From: Streptomyces capitiformicae
Lineage (GTDB): Bacteria; Actinomycetota; Actinomycetes; Streptomycetales; Streptomycetaceae
Reading direction: 5' to 3'
Assembly: GCF_002214185.1 (NCBI RefSeq)
Contig: NZ_CP022161.1
Coordinates: 496,001 to 560,000 of the forward strand
DNA: 64,000 bases
The translations under genes were made by a program, and so were the position numbers. Shown here piece by piece: positions 17,850 to 26,882 of the stretch. Under the pieces are notes generated by a model. The model had not been told where the DNA came from. It searched no databases and saw only the letters and a program-made list of their open reading frames with translations. Numbering within the stretch: the stretch's first letter is position 1; every line of letters begins with the position of its first letter.

Positions 17850-18623
17850 TCATCCCTTGGCCTTCGCCTCCACCATCTGCTTCAGTTTGGCGGGAGTCAT
17901 CGACCGGTCCGCGTAGATGTTGGTGCCGTTGAGGAACACGCTGGGCGTACCCGAGAACCCGCCCTTCTGGAAGGCCTCGTTCGACTTCGCGACCCAGCTG
18001 GTGTGCGTGCCGTCCTCGACACAGGTGCGGAAGGCCGAGGTGTCCAGTCCCTCCACCTTCTTCGCGAGGTCGATGAGCTTGCTGTCGCCGGCGAAGGCGT
18101 CGTCGGTCTCGGCGGGCTGGTTCACGAACAACACGTCGTGGTACGCGGCGAACTTGTCCTCGTTCTGCGCGCACGCGGCGGCGTTGGCGGCCTTGCGGGA
18201 GCCGCTGCCGCCCATGTTGCCGTCGATGAGGGTGACGAGGTGGTACTCGACTTTCAGCTTGCCGGCCTCGGTCAGCTCGTGGATCGTCGAGCGGTACGCG
18301 TCCTCGAAGGACTTGCACGCCGGGCAGCGGAAGTCCTCCCACACCGTGAGGGTCGACGTGGCGCCGGCGTCCCCGACGGGGATCGCGAGGCTGTCCTCGC
18401 CGTTGGCCCCCGAGGGCGCGACGACCGGGCCCGAGGCCTCGGCGTCGTCCTTGCCCGCGTTCGCCGCCACGACGCCGATCACGGCGGCCAGCCCCAGCAC
18501 ACACACCACCGAGGCGCCCACGATCAACACCCGACGGCGCTTCTCGGCGGCCTTCTGCTTCTCGCGCTCCTCCGCCAGCCGCTCACGGGCTGTGCGCTTT
18601 CCCTCACGGTTCTTCTCGCTCAC
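17850..18623 (-). CDS. Membrane-anchored DsbA-like thioredoxin-fold protein
   Basis: A 257-residue protein with a Lys/Arg/Glu-rich cytosolic N-terminus, one membrane anchor (residues about 32-54) and an extracytoplasmic thioredoxin/DsbA domain. The redox motif C-P-A-C is in 'WEDFRCPACKSFEDAY'; a cis-Pro lies in 'GFSGTPSVFLNG', and an extra Cys pair (AAC, RTC) is in the helical insert. It probably acts as a thiol oxidase or isomerase outside the cell. I start it at the GTG at 18623 (protein VSEKNREGK) because the upstream extension lacks homology-like character; the ribosome site is weak. A second paralogue lies at 47702. Confidence 0.86.
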   Translation of the reverse strand: MSEKNREGKRTARERLAEEREKQKAAEKRRRVLIVGASVVCVLGLAAVIGVVAANAGKDDAEASGPVVAPSGANGEDSLAIPVGDAGATSTLTVWEDFRCPACKSFEDAYRSTIHELTEAGKLKVEYHLVTLIDGNMGGSGSRKAANAAACAQNEDKFAAYHDVLFVNQPAETDDAFAGDSKLIDLAKKVEGLDTSAFRTCVEDGTHTSWVAKSNEAFQKGGFSGTPSVFLNGTNIYADRSMTPAKLKQMVEAKAKG

Positions 18624-18769
18624 ATCCCGCAGAACGAACCGGGGAGGCGCACCGCGCCTCCCCGATCCCACTTCCACCCGTTCGAGTGAGCGAATGACCC
18701 GTTACGTCCACCCACCCCCGTACGACAAACGGGCGAACGTCACGCGCCCCCTCGCATGCCGTGGCACAC

Positions 18770-18800
18770 GCCGGGGCGCGCACCGTTCAGACGCCCCGGC
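18770..18800 (-). terminator. Hairpin at the end of trpA
   Basis: Inverted repeat GCCGGGGCG (18770-18778) with CGCCCCGGC (18792-18800). The arm nearer trpA overlaps its last codons and stop. It is a plausible end of the trpBA transcript. Confidence 0.5.
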
Positions 18801-19605
18801 GCACGCCCTTTGCGAGCTCGCCCGCCAGTTCCCGTACGGCGTTCAGGCCGGCTGCCTCGTCCGGCGCGTCCAGCATCCGCTTCACGAACGCGGACCCGAC
18901 GATCACGCCGTCGGCGAAGCCGGCGACCTCGGCGGCCTGCTCGGCGTTGGAGACACCGAGTCCGACGCAGACAGGCAGGTCGGTGCCGGTGGCCCGGGTG
19001 CGCTGCACCAGGTCCTGGGCCTGCACGCCCACCGACTCGCGGGTACCCGTGACGCCCATCAGCGAGGCGGCGTAGACGAAGCCGCTGCCCACCGCGGTGA
19101 TCTCGGCGAGGCGGGCGTCCTTGCTGCTGGGCGCGACCACGAAGACCGTGCCGAGCCCGTGCTTCTCGGCGTGCTCCCTCCACAGCGCCGACTCCTGGAC
19201 GGGCAGGTCGGGCAGGATGCACCCGGCCCCGCCCGCCTCAGCGAGCTCGGCGGTGAAGCGCTCGACTCCGTACCGGTCGATCGGGTTCCAGTACGTCATG
19301 ACCAGGACGGGCTTCCCGGTGGCCTCGAAGGCCTCCCGCACCGTACGCATCACATCCGCGATCTTGACGCCACCGCGCAGGGCGATGTCGTCGGCGGTCT
19401 GGATGACCGGCCCGTCGAGGACCGGGTCGCTGTGCGGCAGCCCGACCTCGACGACATCCGCGCCGCCCTCGAAGACCGCCTTGATGGCGGCGATCCCGCC
19501 GTCGACGGTCGGGAACCCGGCCGGCAGATAGGCGATGAGCGCGGACCGTCCCTCGGCCTTGGCGGCGGAGAGGGTGTCCGACAGCAGCTGAATGTTCCCG
19601 CTCAC
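18787..19605 (-). CDS. trpA: Tryptophan synthase alpha chain
   Basis: A 272-residue TIM-barrel subunit cleaving indole-3-glycerol phosphate to indole, which tunnels to TrpB. The catalytic Glu and Asp are seen in '[21 protein letters not shown]' near residues 48-66. Phosphate-binding glycines are in '[28 protein letters not shown]'. It starts at a GTG overlapping the trpB stop by 4 bases, so expression is stoichiometric with trpB. Length is typical. Confidence 0.97.
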   Translation of the reverse strand: MSGNIQLLSDTLSAAKAEGRSALIAYLPAGFPTVDGGIAAIKAVFEGGADVVEVGLPHSDPVLDGPVIQTADDIALRGGVKIADVMRTVREAFEATGKPVLVMTYWNPIDRYGVERFTAELAEAGGAGCILPDLPVQESALWREHAEKHGLGTVFVVAPSSKDARLAEITAVGSGFVYAASLMGVTGTRESVGVQAQDLVQRTRATGTDLPVCVGLGVSNAEQAAEVAGFADGVIVGSAFVKRMLDAPDEAAGLNAVRELAGELAKGVRRGV

Positions 19606-20891
19606 TTGGCGTCCCCCTCGATCTCCGCGATGTCGGCCGCGTCGGCGGCCACCTCGGCGTCGGCGGCCGTGTCGTACAGACCGAAGTAACGTGCGGCCGT
19701 GTCCATGTCCTTGTCGCCGCGCCCGGACAGGTTGACGACGATCAGCCCGTCCTTGCCCAGCTCCTTGCCGACCTCCAGGGCACCGGCGAGCGCGTGGGCG
19801 CTCTCGATCGCCGGGATGATGCCCTCGGTGCGCGACAGCAGGCGCAGCGCCTGCATGGCCGCGTCGTCGGTGACCGCGCGGTACTCGCCGCGCCCGCTGT
19901 CCTTGAGGTAGGAGTGCTCGGGCCCGATGCCCGGGTAGTCGAGCCCCGCCGAGATCGAGTAAGGCTCGGTGATCTGGCCCTCCTCGTCCTGCAGGACGTA
20001 CGACCGTGAGCCGTGCAGGATGCCCGGCTCACCGGCGGTCAGGGTCGCCGCGTGCTCACCGGTCTCGACACCGTGACCGGCGGGCTCGCACCCGATGAGG
20101 CGTACGTCGGTGTCCGGGATGAAGGCGTGGAACAGCCCGATGGCGTTGGACCCACCACCCACGCAGGCGACGGCGGCGTCGGGAAGCCGCCCAGCGCGCT
20201 CCAGCAGCTGCCGCCGAGCCTCGACACCGATCACCCGGTGGAAGTCCCGCACCATGGCGGGGAAGGGGTGGGGCCCCGCGACCGTACCGAAGAGATAGTG
20301 GGTGTGGTCGACGTTGGCGACCCAGTCGCGGAACGCCTCGTTGATGGCGTCCTTGAGGGTCCGGGAGCCGGACTTCACGGCGATGACCTCGGCCCCGAGC
20401 ATGCGCATCCGGGCCACGTTGAGCGCCTGCCGCTGGGTGTCGATCTCACCCATGTAGATCGTGCAGTCGAGCCCGAAGAGCGCGCAGGCGGTGGCGGTGG
20501 CGACGCCGTGCTGCCCCGCGCCCGTCTCGGCGATGACCCGGGTCTTGCCCATGCGCTTGGTGAGCAGGGCCTGCCCGAGCACGTTGTTGATCTTGTGCGA
20601 TCCGGTGTGGTTGAGGTCCTCGCGCTTGAGGAACACCCGGGCGCCACCGGCGTGCTCGGCGAACCGGGGCACCTCGGTGAGCGAGCTGGGCCGCCCGGTG
20701 TAGTTGACGAGCAGATCGTCGAGCTCACGCGCGAACTCGGGGTCGTGCTTCGCCTTGTCGTACTCCACGGCCACCTCGTCCACGGCGGCGACCAGCGCCT
20801 CCGGGATGAACTTGCCGCCGAACGCACCGAAGTACCCCTCGGCGCTGGGGACCTGACCCTCCGGGTCGGGAATGAAGAACTCGCTGGACAT
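19602..20891 (-). CDS. trpB: Tryptophan synthase beta chain
   Basis: A 429-residue PLP enzyme joining indole and serine to tryptophan. The PLP lysine is in '[18 protein letters not shown]' near residue 100; the phosphate-binding loop is '[12 protein letters not shown]'. The N-terminal '[16 protein letters not shown]' is typical. About 28 extra residues at the C-terminus are Ala/Asp/Glu-rich ([19 protein letters not shown]). The ATG is preceded by GTGAGGTAA and a small GGGGC/GCCCC hairpin. It overlaps trpA and lies downstream of trpM. Confidence 0.97.
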   Translation of the reverse strand: MSSEFFIPDPEGQVPSAEGYFGAFGGKFIPEALVAAVDEVAVEYDKAKHDPEFARELDDLLVNYTGRPSSLTEVPRFAEHAGGARVFLKREDLNHTGSHKINNVLGQALLTKRMGKTRVIAETGAGQHGVATATACALFGLDCTIYMGEIDTQRQALNVARMRMLGAEVIAVKSGSRTLKDAINEAFRDWVANVDHTHYLFGTVAGPHPFPAMVRDFHRVIGVEARRQLLERAGRLPDAAVACVGGGSNAIGLFHAFIPDTDVRLIGCEPAGHGVETGEHAATLTAGEPGILHGSRSYVLQDEEGQITEPYSISAGLDYPGIGPEHSYLKDSGRGEYRAVTDDAAMQALRLLSRTEGIIPAIESAHALAGALEVGKELGKDGLIVVNLSGRGDKDMDTAARYFGLYDTAADAEVAADAADIAEIEGDAK

Positions 20892-20960
20892 GCGGTTACC
20901 TCACAGGGGCGTAGCCCCGTCGTTGGTCGGACTATGGCTCACAGTGATCACGTACGCGTG

Positions 20961-20974
20961 CCGCTCCGGAGCGG
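20961..20974. promoter_or_regulatory. 14-base perfect palindrome between trpM and trpB
   Basis: CCGCTCCGGAGCGG is a perfect palindrome 70-83 bases upstream of the trpB start, in the 161-base trpM-trpB gap. It is flanked by CCCCG/CGGGG-like bases that slightly extend the pairing. It could be an operator or an RNA hairpin that reduces read-through from trpM; I cannot tell which. Confidence 0.35.
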
Positions 20975-21052
20975 GGCTGCCTGATTTGTCGGCAGACATG
21001 AGGGCCGACGGGGCCGAGGCACCCGGCGTTCACCACACCGATACGGCTCAGC

Positions 21053-21247
21053 TCACCGCAGGGGGCGCGTACGTGTCCTGGACCATCGCATGCCGTTCAC
21101 CTGGCCCGGCTCGTCGCCGATGACGTAACGGACCCGGCGCCCGTGGACACGGCGGGCGGGCGCCCGGCAGCCACGGGGACGGCACCCGCGCGCGAGGCGG
21201 GCGTAGGGGTCCCTCGTCGTCATGGCGATCGAGAACGTCGAGAACAT
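21053..21247 (-). CDS. trpM: Tryptophan biosynthesis modulator TrpM
   Basis: A 64-residue basic protein. The core 'DPYARLARGCRPRGCRAPARRV' followed by 'GRRVRYVIGDEPGQVNGMRW' matches the small TrpM protein known between trpB and trpC in Streptomyces, which modulates tryptophan supply and development. I start it at the ATG at 21247; another ATG 8 codons in is possible. Two cysteines and the Arg density suggest nucleic-acid or protein binding rather than catalysis. It sits between trpC (141 bases upstream) and trpB. Confidence 0.85.
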   Translation of the reverse strand: MFSTFSIAMTTRDPYARLARGCRPRGCRAPARRVHGRRVRYVIGDEPGQVNGMRWSRTRTRPLR

Positions 21248-21388
21248 CGGGGCACAGCCTACCGGCCCCGGATCACCCGTGTGGGTGACTTCCCCGGACC
21301 GGGCCGCCCCCGCGCACCCCGTCACCCGGGCCGGGTCGGACCCCGGCCGGTCGGCGGTGGTGACGGTGCGGTCGGTCATGGTGGTCGG

Positions 21389-22198
21389 TCAGCTCCGGCC
21401 GTGCCGCAGCGCCGGGTGCTCGCCCGCGGCGACGAGGTCGGCGACCGCGGTCTTGGGGTCCTTGCCGGTGACGAGGGACTCGCCCACGAGAACCGCGTCG
21501 GCGCCGGCGTTGGCGTAGGCGATGAGGTCGTGCGGCCCGCGGATGCCGGACTCGGCGATCTTGACGATGGAGTCGGGGATCTCGGGGGCGACCCGCTCGA
21601 ACGTGGAACGGTCGACCTCGAGCGTCTTGAGGTTGCGCGCGTTGACACCGATCACCCGGGCGCCGGCGTCCACCGCCCGCTCGACCTCGTCCTCGTCGTG
21701 CACCTCGACGAGCGGGGTGAGCCCGATGGACTCGGCCCGCTCGATCAACGACTCCAGCGCCGACTGGTCGAGGGCCGCGACGATCAGCAGGGCCAGGTCG
21801 GCGCCGTACGCCCGTGCCTCCCACAGCTGGTACGAGGTGACGATGAAGTCCTTGCGCAGGACAGGGATGTCCACGCGGGCGCGAACGGCCTCCAGGTCGG
21901 CGAGCGAGCCGCCGAAGCGACGCTGCTCGGTGAGGACGGAGATGACCGCCGCGCCACCCGCCTCGTAGTCGGCCGCCAGGCCGGCCGGGTCGGCGATCGC
22001 GGCGAGCGCGCCCTTGGAGGGGCTGGACCGCTTGACCTCGCAGATCACCTTGACGCCGTCACCGCGCAGGGCGGCCGCGCCGTCCTTGGCCGCCGGAGCC
22101 TTCGCCGCGCGCTCCTTTAGCTCGTCGAGGCTGACGCGCGCCTGCCGCTCCGCGAGGTCGGCACGGACTCCGTCGATGATCTCGTCGAGCACACTCAC
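21389..22198 (-). CDS. trpC: Indole-3-glycerol-phosphate synthase
   Basis: A 269-residue TIM-barrel enzyme converting carboxyphenylaminodeoxyribulose phosphate to indole-3-glycerol phosphate. Signature '[13 protein letters not shown]' (catalytic Lys) is near residue 52; '[22 protein letters not shown]' is near residue 115. '[13 protein letters not shown]', '[13 protein letters not shown]' and '[10 protein letters not shown]' follow. It starts at a GTG 9 bases after AAAGGGGG. It is monofunctional: there is no TrpF fusion, consistent with PriA doing that step. A three-copy TTGACAGTC repeat lies 43-79 bases upstream. Confidence 0.96.
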   Translation of the reverse strand: MSVLDEIIDGVRADLAERQARVSLDELKERAAKAPAAKDGAAALRGDGVKVICEVKRSSPSKGALAAIADPAGLAADYEAGGAAVISVLTEQRRFGGSLADLEAVRARVDIPVLRKDFIVTSYQLWEARAYGADLALLIVAALDQSALESLIERAESIGLTPLVEVHDEDEVERAVDAGARVIGVNARNLKTLEVDRSTFERVAPEIPDSIVKIAESGIRGPHDLIAYANAGADAVLVGESLVTGKDPKTAVADLVAAGEHPALRHGRS

Positions 22199-22240
22199 GC
22201 GAGCGGCCCCCTTTCAGACGGTTGCGATCGGTGACAACGT

Positions 22241-22277
22241 TTGACAGTCACTTATTGACAGTCATGTATTGACAGTC
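22241..22277. repeat. Three TTGACAGTC repeats with 14-base period upstream of trpC
   Basis: TTGACAGTC occurs at 22241, 22255 and 22269, exactly 14 bases apart; the intervening bases also share a TATT/TTATT pattern. On the minus strand this reads GACTGTCAA, upstream of the trpC GTG. The stretch is markedly AT-rich for this genome. It is a likely operator or promoter element for trpC; on the plus strand each copy contains a consensus -35 hexamer, but no rightward gene follows. Confidence 0.65.
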
Positions 22278-22384
22278 GAGCGGTTCTCAGTGTTCTGGCA
22301 GTTCACTGCGATGGTATCCGGAGCGGGGCGCAGCTCTCGCATCCGGCTGACGGCGGTCCCATTACCTGGACATTCGCCATTCGA

Positions 22385-22843
22385 TCAAGGATGGAGCCAG
22401 CCGCCGAACGGAAGGTTCCGGACAACGGTGAAGACCAGTGCCACCGCACCGAGCGTCCACAACTGCAGGGGGCGGAGGGCGAAGCGCATCGGTCGTCCGC
22501 GCGCCACACGCACCACCCATACGGTCCACAGCACCGCGAAGCCCAGGAATCCGGCCACCGCGAGGGCGTTGTCGGTGACGGCGGTCGCGATGTCCCCGTG
22601 GGCGAAGGAGTGCGCGCTGCGCAGACCGCCGCAACCGGGGCAGTACAGGCCGGTGAAACGCCAGAGGGGGCAGACCGGGTAGTGGCCGGGCTCGTTGGGG
22701 TCCACGGCGGCGACGTACGCGAAGGCCGCGCCGACGGCCGTGAGCACTCCGGCGGGCACCCAAAGGCGTCGCAGCACACCCCCGACCGCATGGATGCGTG
22801 GCTGCGGCGCGACTGGCTGGGTCTCGGCGTTCACACACCGCAT
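22385..22843 (-). CDS. DUF2752 family membrane protein
   Basis: A 152-residue membrane protein with the DUF2752 hallmark 'CPLWRFTGLYCPGCGGLRSAHSFAHGD' (CPxCG pattern, about residues 60-86). A hydrophobic segment precedes it (WVPAGVLTAVGAAFAYVAAV) and two follow. Function is unknown. I chose the ATG at 22843; a GTG at 22834 in the same frame is also possible. It is embedded among trp genes but its link to tryptophan is unproven. Confidence 0.82.
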   Translation of the reverse strand: MRCVNAETQPVAPQPRIHAVGGVLRRLWVPAGVLTAVGAAFAYVAAVDPNEPGHYPVCPLWRFTGLYCPGCGGLRSAHSFAHGDIATAVTDNALAVAGFLGFAVLWTVWVVRVARGRPMRFALRPLQLWTLGAVALVFTVVRNLPFGGWLHP

Positions 22844-22873
22844 TCTGCCCCGCGCGGTTCGCACGCGCGCGCA

Positions 22874-22910
22874 AGGGGCGGTCCGGCGCCGATACCGCCG
22901 GACCGCCCCT
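22874..22910 (-). terminator. Strong hairpin between DUF2752 and HGxxPAAW genes
   Basis: Perfect 15-bp inverted repeat (22874-22888 with 22896-22910) with a 7-base loop, immediately downstream of the HGxxPAAW gene on the minus strand. It probably ends or attenuates the trpE-side transcript before the DUF2752-trpC part. Confidence 0.8.
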
Positions 22911-22919
22911 CGACGGAAG

Positions 22920-23192
22920 TCAGCCCTTGGCGGCGGCCGGCTCGGGGGTCACGACCTCGCTGCTCTTGGCGGACGCCTGGTGGTACACGGCGTGCGCGTC
23001 CTTCGGCTGGCCCAGGCCCATGGCCTTCATGATCATGCCGACGACACCGCCGAGGACCGTGATGACCATGCCGGCCCAGAATCCCAGCGGCTCGGCCATC
23101 ACCATGTAGGCGCCCGAGACGCAGAAACCGATGAAGGCGATGGTGACGCCGGTCCAGGCGGCCGGGGTGTGACCGTGGCTGCTGCCCGCCAT
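22920..23192 (-). CDS. HGxxPAAW family membrane protein
   Basis: A 90-residue protein with the name-giving motif 'HGHTPAAWTGV' at residues 6-16. Two membrane segments follow (about 14-34 and 40-58), then a short Lys/Ala/Glu tail. The family is found next to trp genes in actinobacteria; its biochemical role is unknown. I start at the ATG at 23192, preceded by GAGGAG; the longer open frame upstream has no such site. It is followed by a strong terminator. Confidence 0.87.
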   Translation of the reverse strand: MAGSSHGHTPAAWTGVTIAFIGFCVSGAYMVMAEPLGFWAGMVITVLGGVVGMIMKAMGLGQPKDAHAVYHQASAKSSEVVTPEPAAAKG

Positions 23193-23366
23193 GTCTTGCT
23201 CCTCGTTGCTGAATGCGTGGTGCCCGATGCGTTCCGCTCGTGGGTTTCGCTCGAGCGCGTGGTGAGTGGACGCTCGCCGCCCATTGTCCCGTATCTCGCG
23301 CACGGGCCGTGAGCGGGGGGCATGTGCCGCCCGTCACGTGGGGGGGCGGACGGACGGTCGTACGGC

Positions 23367-24011
23367 CTATGCCGGATCCGGGCCCGTGGGGTCCTCACCG
23401 CGGTCGAGGGCCTTCCACATGTCCTCGGGCCGGTCCGGGTCGACGGGCTTGGCCTTGCGCGGCCGAGGGGTGCCGTCCCGCTCGTAGCGGCCGGACATCG
23501 CGGGCCACAGCCGCCCGTAGCGGAGTGCGAGCAGCCCCGCGAGGAGCATGAGCGCCCCGCCGGCCGCCGCGACGTACGGCCAGCCGGTGTGGCTGAGCAC
23601 GTCGACCGTCGCGGAGGTGTCGCCCGAGGCCTCGGCGGCCTTGTCGTCGAGCGCCGAACTGTCGTACGCGCCGAGCAGCGCCGCAGCGATGGTGCCCGCG
23701 CCGGAGAGCGCGAGCAGGACGGCGACCAGGACGCGCCCGGACCGGCGTACGGCGAAGACGGCGACGAGCGCGGCGAGGCCCACTATGGCGAGGGCCGCGG
23801 GCACACCCGTGACGTCGCTGCCCTTGGCGGTCAGCGGGAAGGCGCCGCCCGCGATCGAGGCGGTGCCCTCCGACCAGTGCTGCCGGGAGGCGAGCAGCGC
23901 CACGGCCGCGCCCAGTGCGCCGCTCAGCAGTGCCAGGGCGAGGCTGCGCCGCCCGGAGCGGACGAACGCGGGTTCGGAACGGGGATGAGGTACAGCGGTC
24001 ACGTACTCCAC
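23367..24011 (-). CDS. TIGR02234-type trp-region membrane protein
   Basis: A 214-residue membrane protein with four hydrophobic segments (residues about 23-42, 72-88, 93-113 and 143-163) and an Arg/Lys/Asp-rich C-terminal tail ending 'MWKALDRGEDPTGPDPA'. It matches my memory of the conserved trp-region membrane protein family (TIGR02234) that lies beside trpE in actinobacteria. 'LLASRQHWSEG' in the first loop is typical. Function is unproven; a role in aromatic amino-acid transport or sensing is only inference. The downstream GTG at 23999 is an alternative start. Confidence 0.83.
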   Translation of the reverse strand: MEYVTAVPHPRSEPAFVRSGRRSLALALLSGALGAAVALLASRQHWSEGTASIAGGAFPLTAKGSDVTGVPAALAIVGLAALVAVFAVRRSGRVLVAVLLALSGAGTIAAALLGAYDSSALDDKAAEASGDTSATVDVLSHTGWPYVAAAGGALMLLAGLLALRYGRLWPAMSGRYERDGTPRPRKAKPVDPDRPEDMWKALDRGEDPTGPDPA

Positions 24012-24063
24012 TATCGCCTGCGCGCCGGGGTCGCCGTCACTCGGGGTTCACGTGAGATGGGCC

Positions 24064-25542
24064 CTATTGTCCGAGCCGGTTCGCCGTGTGGACCGCGCGC
24101 AGGACCGCCGCCGCCTTGTTGCGGCACTCGGTGTCCTCGGCGACGGGGTCCGAGTCGGCGACGATGCCGGCGCCGGCCTGGACGTACGCCGTGCCGTCGC
24201 GCAGCAGGGCGGTGCGGATGGCGATGGCCGTGTCGGAGTCGCCGGCGAAGTCGAGATAGCCGACGCAGCCGCCGTAGAGGCCTCGGCGGGAGGGCTCCAG
24301 CTCGTCGATGATCTGCATGGCTCTCGGCTTCGGGGCGCCGGAGAGGGTGCCGGCGGGGAAGCAGGCGGTCAGCACGTCGAAGGCCGTACGGCCCGCCGCC
24401 ACCCGGCCGGTGACGGTGGACACGATGTGCATGACGTGGGAGTACCGCTCGACGGACATGAAGTCGACGACCTCGACCGAGCCCGGCTCACAGACCCTTC
24501 CCAGGTCGTTGCGCCCCAGGTCGACGAGCATGAGGTGTTCGGCGCGTTCCTTGGGGTCGGCGAGGAGTTCGTCGGCGAGGGCCTGGTCCTCCTGCGGGGT
24601 CGAGCCCCGGTGCCGGGTGCCGGCGATGGGGTGGACCATGGCCTGCCCGTCCTCGACCTTGACCAGGGCCTCGGGGGAGGAGCCGACGACGTCGAAGCCG
24701 TCGAAGCGGAACAGGTACATGTACGGGGAGGGGTTGGTCGCCCTGAGGACCCGGTAGACGTCCAACGCGCTTGCCGTGCACGGCGTTTCGAAGCGCTGGG
24801 AGGGGACGACCTGGAAGGCCTCGCCGGCCCGGATGCGCTCCTTGATGTCCTCGACGGCCTCCTGGAAGTCGGGGCCGCCCCACAGCGCGGAGTACTCGGG
24901 CAGTTCGGAGGGCGGGAGGACCGCCGGGGGCTGGGCGACGGGGCGGGTGAGGTCGGCCTGCATGGCGTCGAGGCGGGCGACGGCGTCGGCGTAGGCCTCG
25001 TCGACGCCTGTGTCGAGGTCGTTGTGGTTGATGGCGTTGGCGATGAGGAGGACCGAGCCCTCCCAGTGGTCCATGACCGCCAGGTCGCTCGTCAGCAGCA
25101 TGGTCAGTTCGGGCAGCCGGAGGTCGTCGCGCTCGCCGGGGCCGATCTTCTCCAGGCGGCGCACGATGTCGTAGCCGAGGTAGCCGACCATGCCGCCGGT
25201 GAAGGGTGGCATGCCCTCCTGGTGGGGGGTGTGGAGCGCCTCGATGGTGGCGCGCAGGGCGGCGAGGGGGTCACCGTCCACGGGGACGCCGACGGGCGGG
25301 GTGCCCACCCAGTGGGCCTGGCCGTCGCGGGCGGTGAGGGTGGCGTGGCTGCGGACACCCACGAAGGAATAGCGGGACCAGGATCGACCGTTCTCGGCGG
25401 ATTCCAGCAGGAAGGTGCCGGGGCGCTCGGCGGCGAGCTTGCGGTAGAGCGCGACCGGGGTGTCGCCGTCGGCGAGGAGCTTACGGCTGACGGGGATGAC
25501 GCGGCGGTCGGTGGCCAGCTTGCGGAACGTCTCGAGGTCCAT
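24064..25542 (-). CDS. trpE: Anthranilate synthase component I
   Basis: A 492-residue chorismate-using enzyme making anthranilate with ammonia from TrpG, which is encoded elsewhere. Chorismate/Mg2+-binding motifs are seen: 'GEAFQVVPSQRF', 'PSPYMYLFRFDGFDVVGSSPEALV', 'PIAGTRHRG', 'HLMLVDLGRNDLGRV' and 'FPAGTLSGAPKPRAMQIIDELE'. The feedback-sensing segment 'FLLESAENGRSWSRYSFVG' is near residue 45. I start it at the ATG at 25542 because homologues begin 'MDLETFRKLA'; upstream extension to 25728 runs antisense-like through hisI. It follows hisI by 11 bases, so the his and trp genes are joined here. Confidence 0.95.
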   Translation of the reverse strand: MDLETFRKLATDRRVIPVSRKLLADGDTPVALYRKLAAERPGTFLLESAENGRSWSRYSFVGVRSHATLTARDGQAHWVGTPPVGVPVDGDPLAALRATIEALHTPHQEGMPPFTGGMVGYLGYDIVRRLEKIGPGERDDLRLPELTMLLTSDLAVMDHWEGSVLLIANAINHNDLDTGVDEAYADAVARLDAMQADLTRPVAQPPAVLPPSELPEYSALWGGPDFQEAVEDIKERIRAGEAFQVVPSQRFETPCTASALDVYRVLRATNPSPYMYLFRFDGFDVVGSSPEALVKVEDGQAMVHPIAGTRHRGSTPQEDQALADELLADPKERAEHLMLVDLGRNDLGRVCEPGSVEVVDFMSVERYSHVMHIVSTVTGRVAAGRTAFDVLTACFPAGTLSGAPKPRAMQIIDELEPSRRGLYGGCVGYLDFAGDSDTAIAIRTALLRDGTAYVQAGAGIVADSDPVAEDTECRNKAAAVLRAVHTANRLGQ

Positions 25543-25553
25543 GGCGGCTGACC

Positions 25554-26009
25554 TTACTGATCCAGTGACGGTACGTCGGAATCGGCGTCGCCCTCGACGC
25601 CTTCCACGGCCTTGAGGACGTCCTCGTCGAAGCAGGTACGGGCACCGGTGTGGCAGGCGGCGCCCACCTGGTCGACCTTGACGAGGACAGTGTCGGCGTC
25701 GCAGTCCAGGGCGACGGACTTCACCCACTGGAAGTGGCCGGAGGTGTCGCCCTTGACCCAGTACTCGCGGCGACTGCGTGACCAGTAGGTGCAGCGACCC
25801 GTGGTGAGCGTGCGGTGCAGTGCCTCGTCGTCCATCCAGCCGAGCATGAGCACCTCACCGGTGTCGTACTGCTGGGCGATGGCGGGCAGGAGCCCGTCGG
25901 CGCTGCGCTTGAGGCGCGCGGCGATCTCGGGGTCCAGGCCGCTGGGAGCGCCGGGGCCGCTCGGGGCTCCGGGACTGGGGGGGCTGCTGGAGGACGGCGT
26001 GCTGGTCAT
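25554..26009 (-). CDS. hisI: Phosphoribosyl-AMP cyclohydrolase
   Basis: A 151-residue enzyme opening the adenine ring of phosphoribosyl-AMP, third step of histidine synthesis. The zinc/Mg motif '[27 protein letters not shown]' and '[21 protein letters not shown]' are intact. The first 25 residues are Ser/Pro/Gly-rich and probably disordered. CACAAT lies 6 bases before the ATG and no ribosome site is visible, so the message is probably leaderless. trpE follows after 11 bases. Confidence 0.95.
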   Translation of the reverse strand: MTSTPSSSSPPSPGAPSGPGAPSGLDPEIAARLKRSADGLLPAIAQQYDTGEVLMLGWMDDEALHRTLTTGRCTYWSRSRREYWVKGDTSGHFQWVKSVALDCDADTVLVKVDQVGAACHTGARTCFDEDVLKAVEGVEGDADSDVPSLDQ

Positions 26010-26165
26010 GCGGCCATTGTGCCGCGCCGCCGCGATGTGCCCGCTCCGTTGTCCACAGGCCGGACCCTCTTGTCATACGAATGCCGGGCGCTCGCCGAGC
26101 ACTTCTGCGAGCCCTGTGTCGCGCCTCGCCGGGACCTTGGCTGCCCGGACCGCTCCGCCCGGTCG

Positions 26166-26177
26166 TAGGCTGGCGTC
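26166..26177 (+). promoter_or_regulatory. Leaderless-type -10 element of the TIGR03085 gene
   Basis: TAGGCT (26166-26171) ends 6 bases before the ATG, exactly the distance that puts transcription start on the start codon. There is no purine-rich ribosome site. This arrangement is common in Streptomyces leaderless genes. Confidence 0.6.
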
Positions 26178-26813
26178 ATGTCAACCCATGCCAAGCGTGA
26201 ACGGCTCCTCTTCGCCGACCTGTTGGAGACCGCGGGCCCGGAGGCTCCCACCCTGTGCGAGGGCTGGAAGACCCGTGATCTGGCCGCGCACGTGGTGGTG
26301 CGCGAGCGCCGCCCGGACGCCGCCGGGGGCATCCTCATCAAGCAGCTCGCGTCGCGCCTGGACCGGGTCATGGAGGAGTTCACCGCGAAGCCGTACGAGG
26401 AGCTGATCCAGCTCATCCGCACCGGACCGCCGCGCTTCTCGCCCTTCTCCCTCAAGCAGATCGACGAGGCGTCCAACACGATCGAGTTCTACGTGCACAC
26501 CGAGGACATCCGCCGCGCCCAGCCCGACTGGTCCCCGCGCGAGCTCGACCACGTCTTCCAGGACGCCCTCTGGTCCCGCCTGGAGCGCACCGCCCGCCTC
26601 ATGGGCCGCGGCTCCCCCACCGGCCTGGTGCTCCGCCGCCCGGACGGCCAGACCGCGGTCGCCCATCGGGGCGCTCCGGTCGTCACGGTCACCGGCGAGC
26701 CCTCCGAACTGCTGCTCTTCCTGTACGGACGCCAGCAGGTGGCCGATGTGGAGCTGGAGGGCGAGAAGGAGGCGATCACCCGCCTGCACGAGACGAAGCA
26801 GCTGGGGATCTGA
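26178..26813 (+). CDS. TIGR03085 family metal-binding protein
   Basis: A 211-residue protein of the actinobacterial DinB-like/MDMPI superfamily (TIGR03085). The N-terminal helix 'RERLLFADLLETAGPEAPTLCEGWKTRDLAAHVVVRERRPD' has the His and Arg/Glu spacing of the family. A second His pair lies in 'NTIEFYVHTEDIRRAQPDW'. The C-terminal half is a beta-rich SCP2-like part ('VTGEPSELLLFLYGRQ'). It may bind a divalent metal and use mycothiol or a related thiol; the precise reaction is unknown. It is divergent from hisI and convergent with hisF. Confidence 0.85.
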   Translation: MSTHAKRERLLFADLLETAGPEAPTLCEGWKTRDLAAHVVVRERRPDAAGGILIKQLASRLDRVMEEFTAKPYEELIQLIRTGPPRFSPFSLKQIDEASNTIEFYVHTEDIRRAQPDWSPRELDHVFQDALWSRLERTARLMGRGSPTGLVLRRPDGQTAVAHRGAPVVTVTGEPSELLLFLYGRQQVADVELEGEKEAITRLHETKQLGI

Positions 26814-26878
26814 GCTCCCGCTGCGGTAGTCGGCGATGCCCCGGCCGCCGTCGGGCAACCGGGGCTCAGGCCGGGAGC
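26814..26878. terminator. Nested hairpin between TIGR03085 gene and hisF
   Basis: Outer arms GCTCCCG (26814-26820) and CGGGAGC (26872-26878) enclose inner arms GCCCCGG (26838-26844) and CCGGGGC (26859-26865). It fills the gap between convergent genes and can terminate both. Confidence 0.6.
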
Positions 26879-26882
26879 GGCG

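Noticed and set aside
22241..22277. Reading the TTGACA copies as three rightward -35 boxes
   Set aside because: No matching -10 elements or rightward gene follow; position relative to trpC is the better explanation.
24052..25551. 499-residue rightward frame opposite trpE
   Set aside because: Antisense shadow of trpE, Val/Gly/Asp-rich with no domain features.
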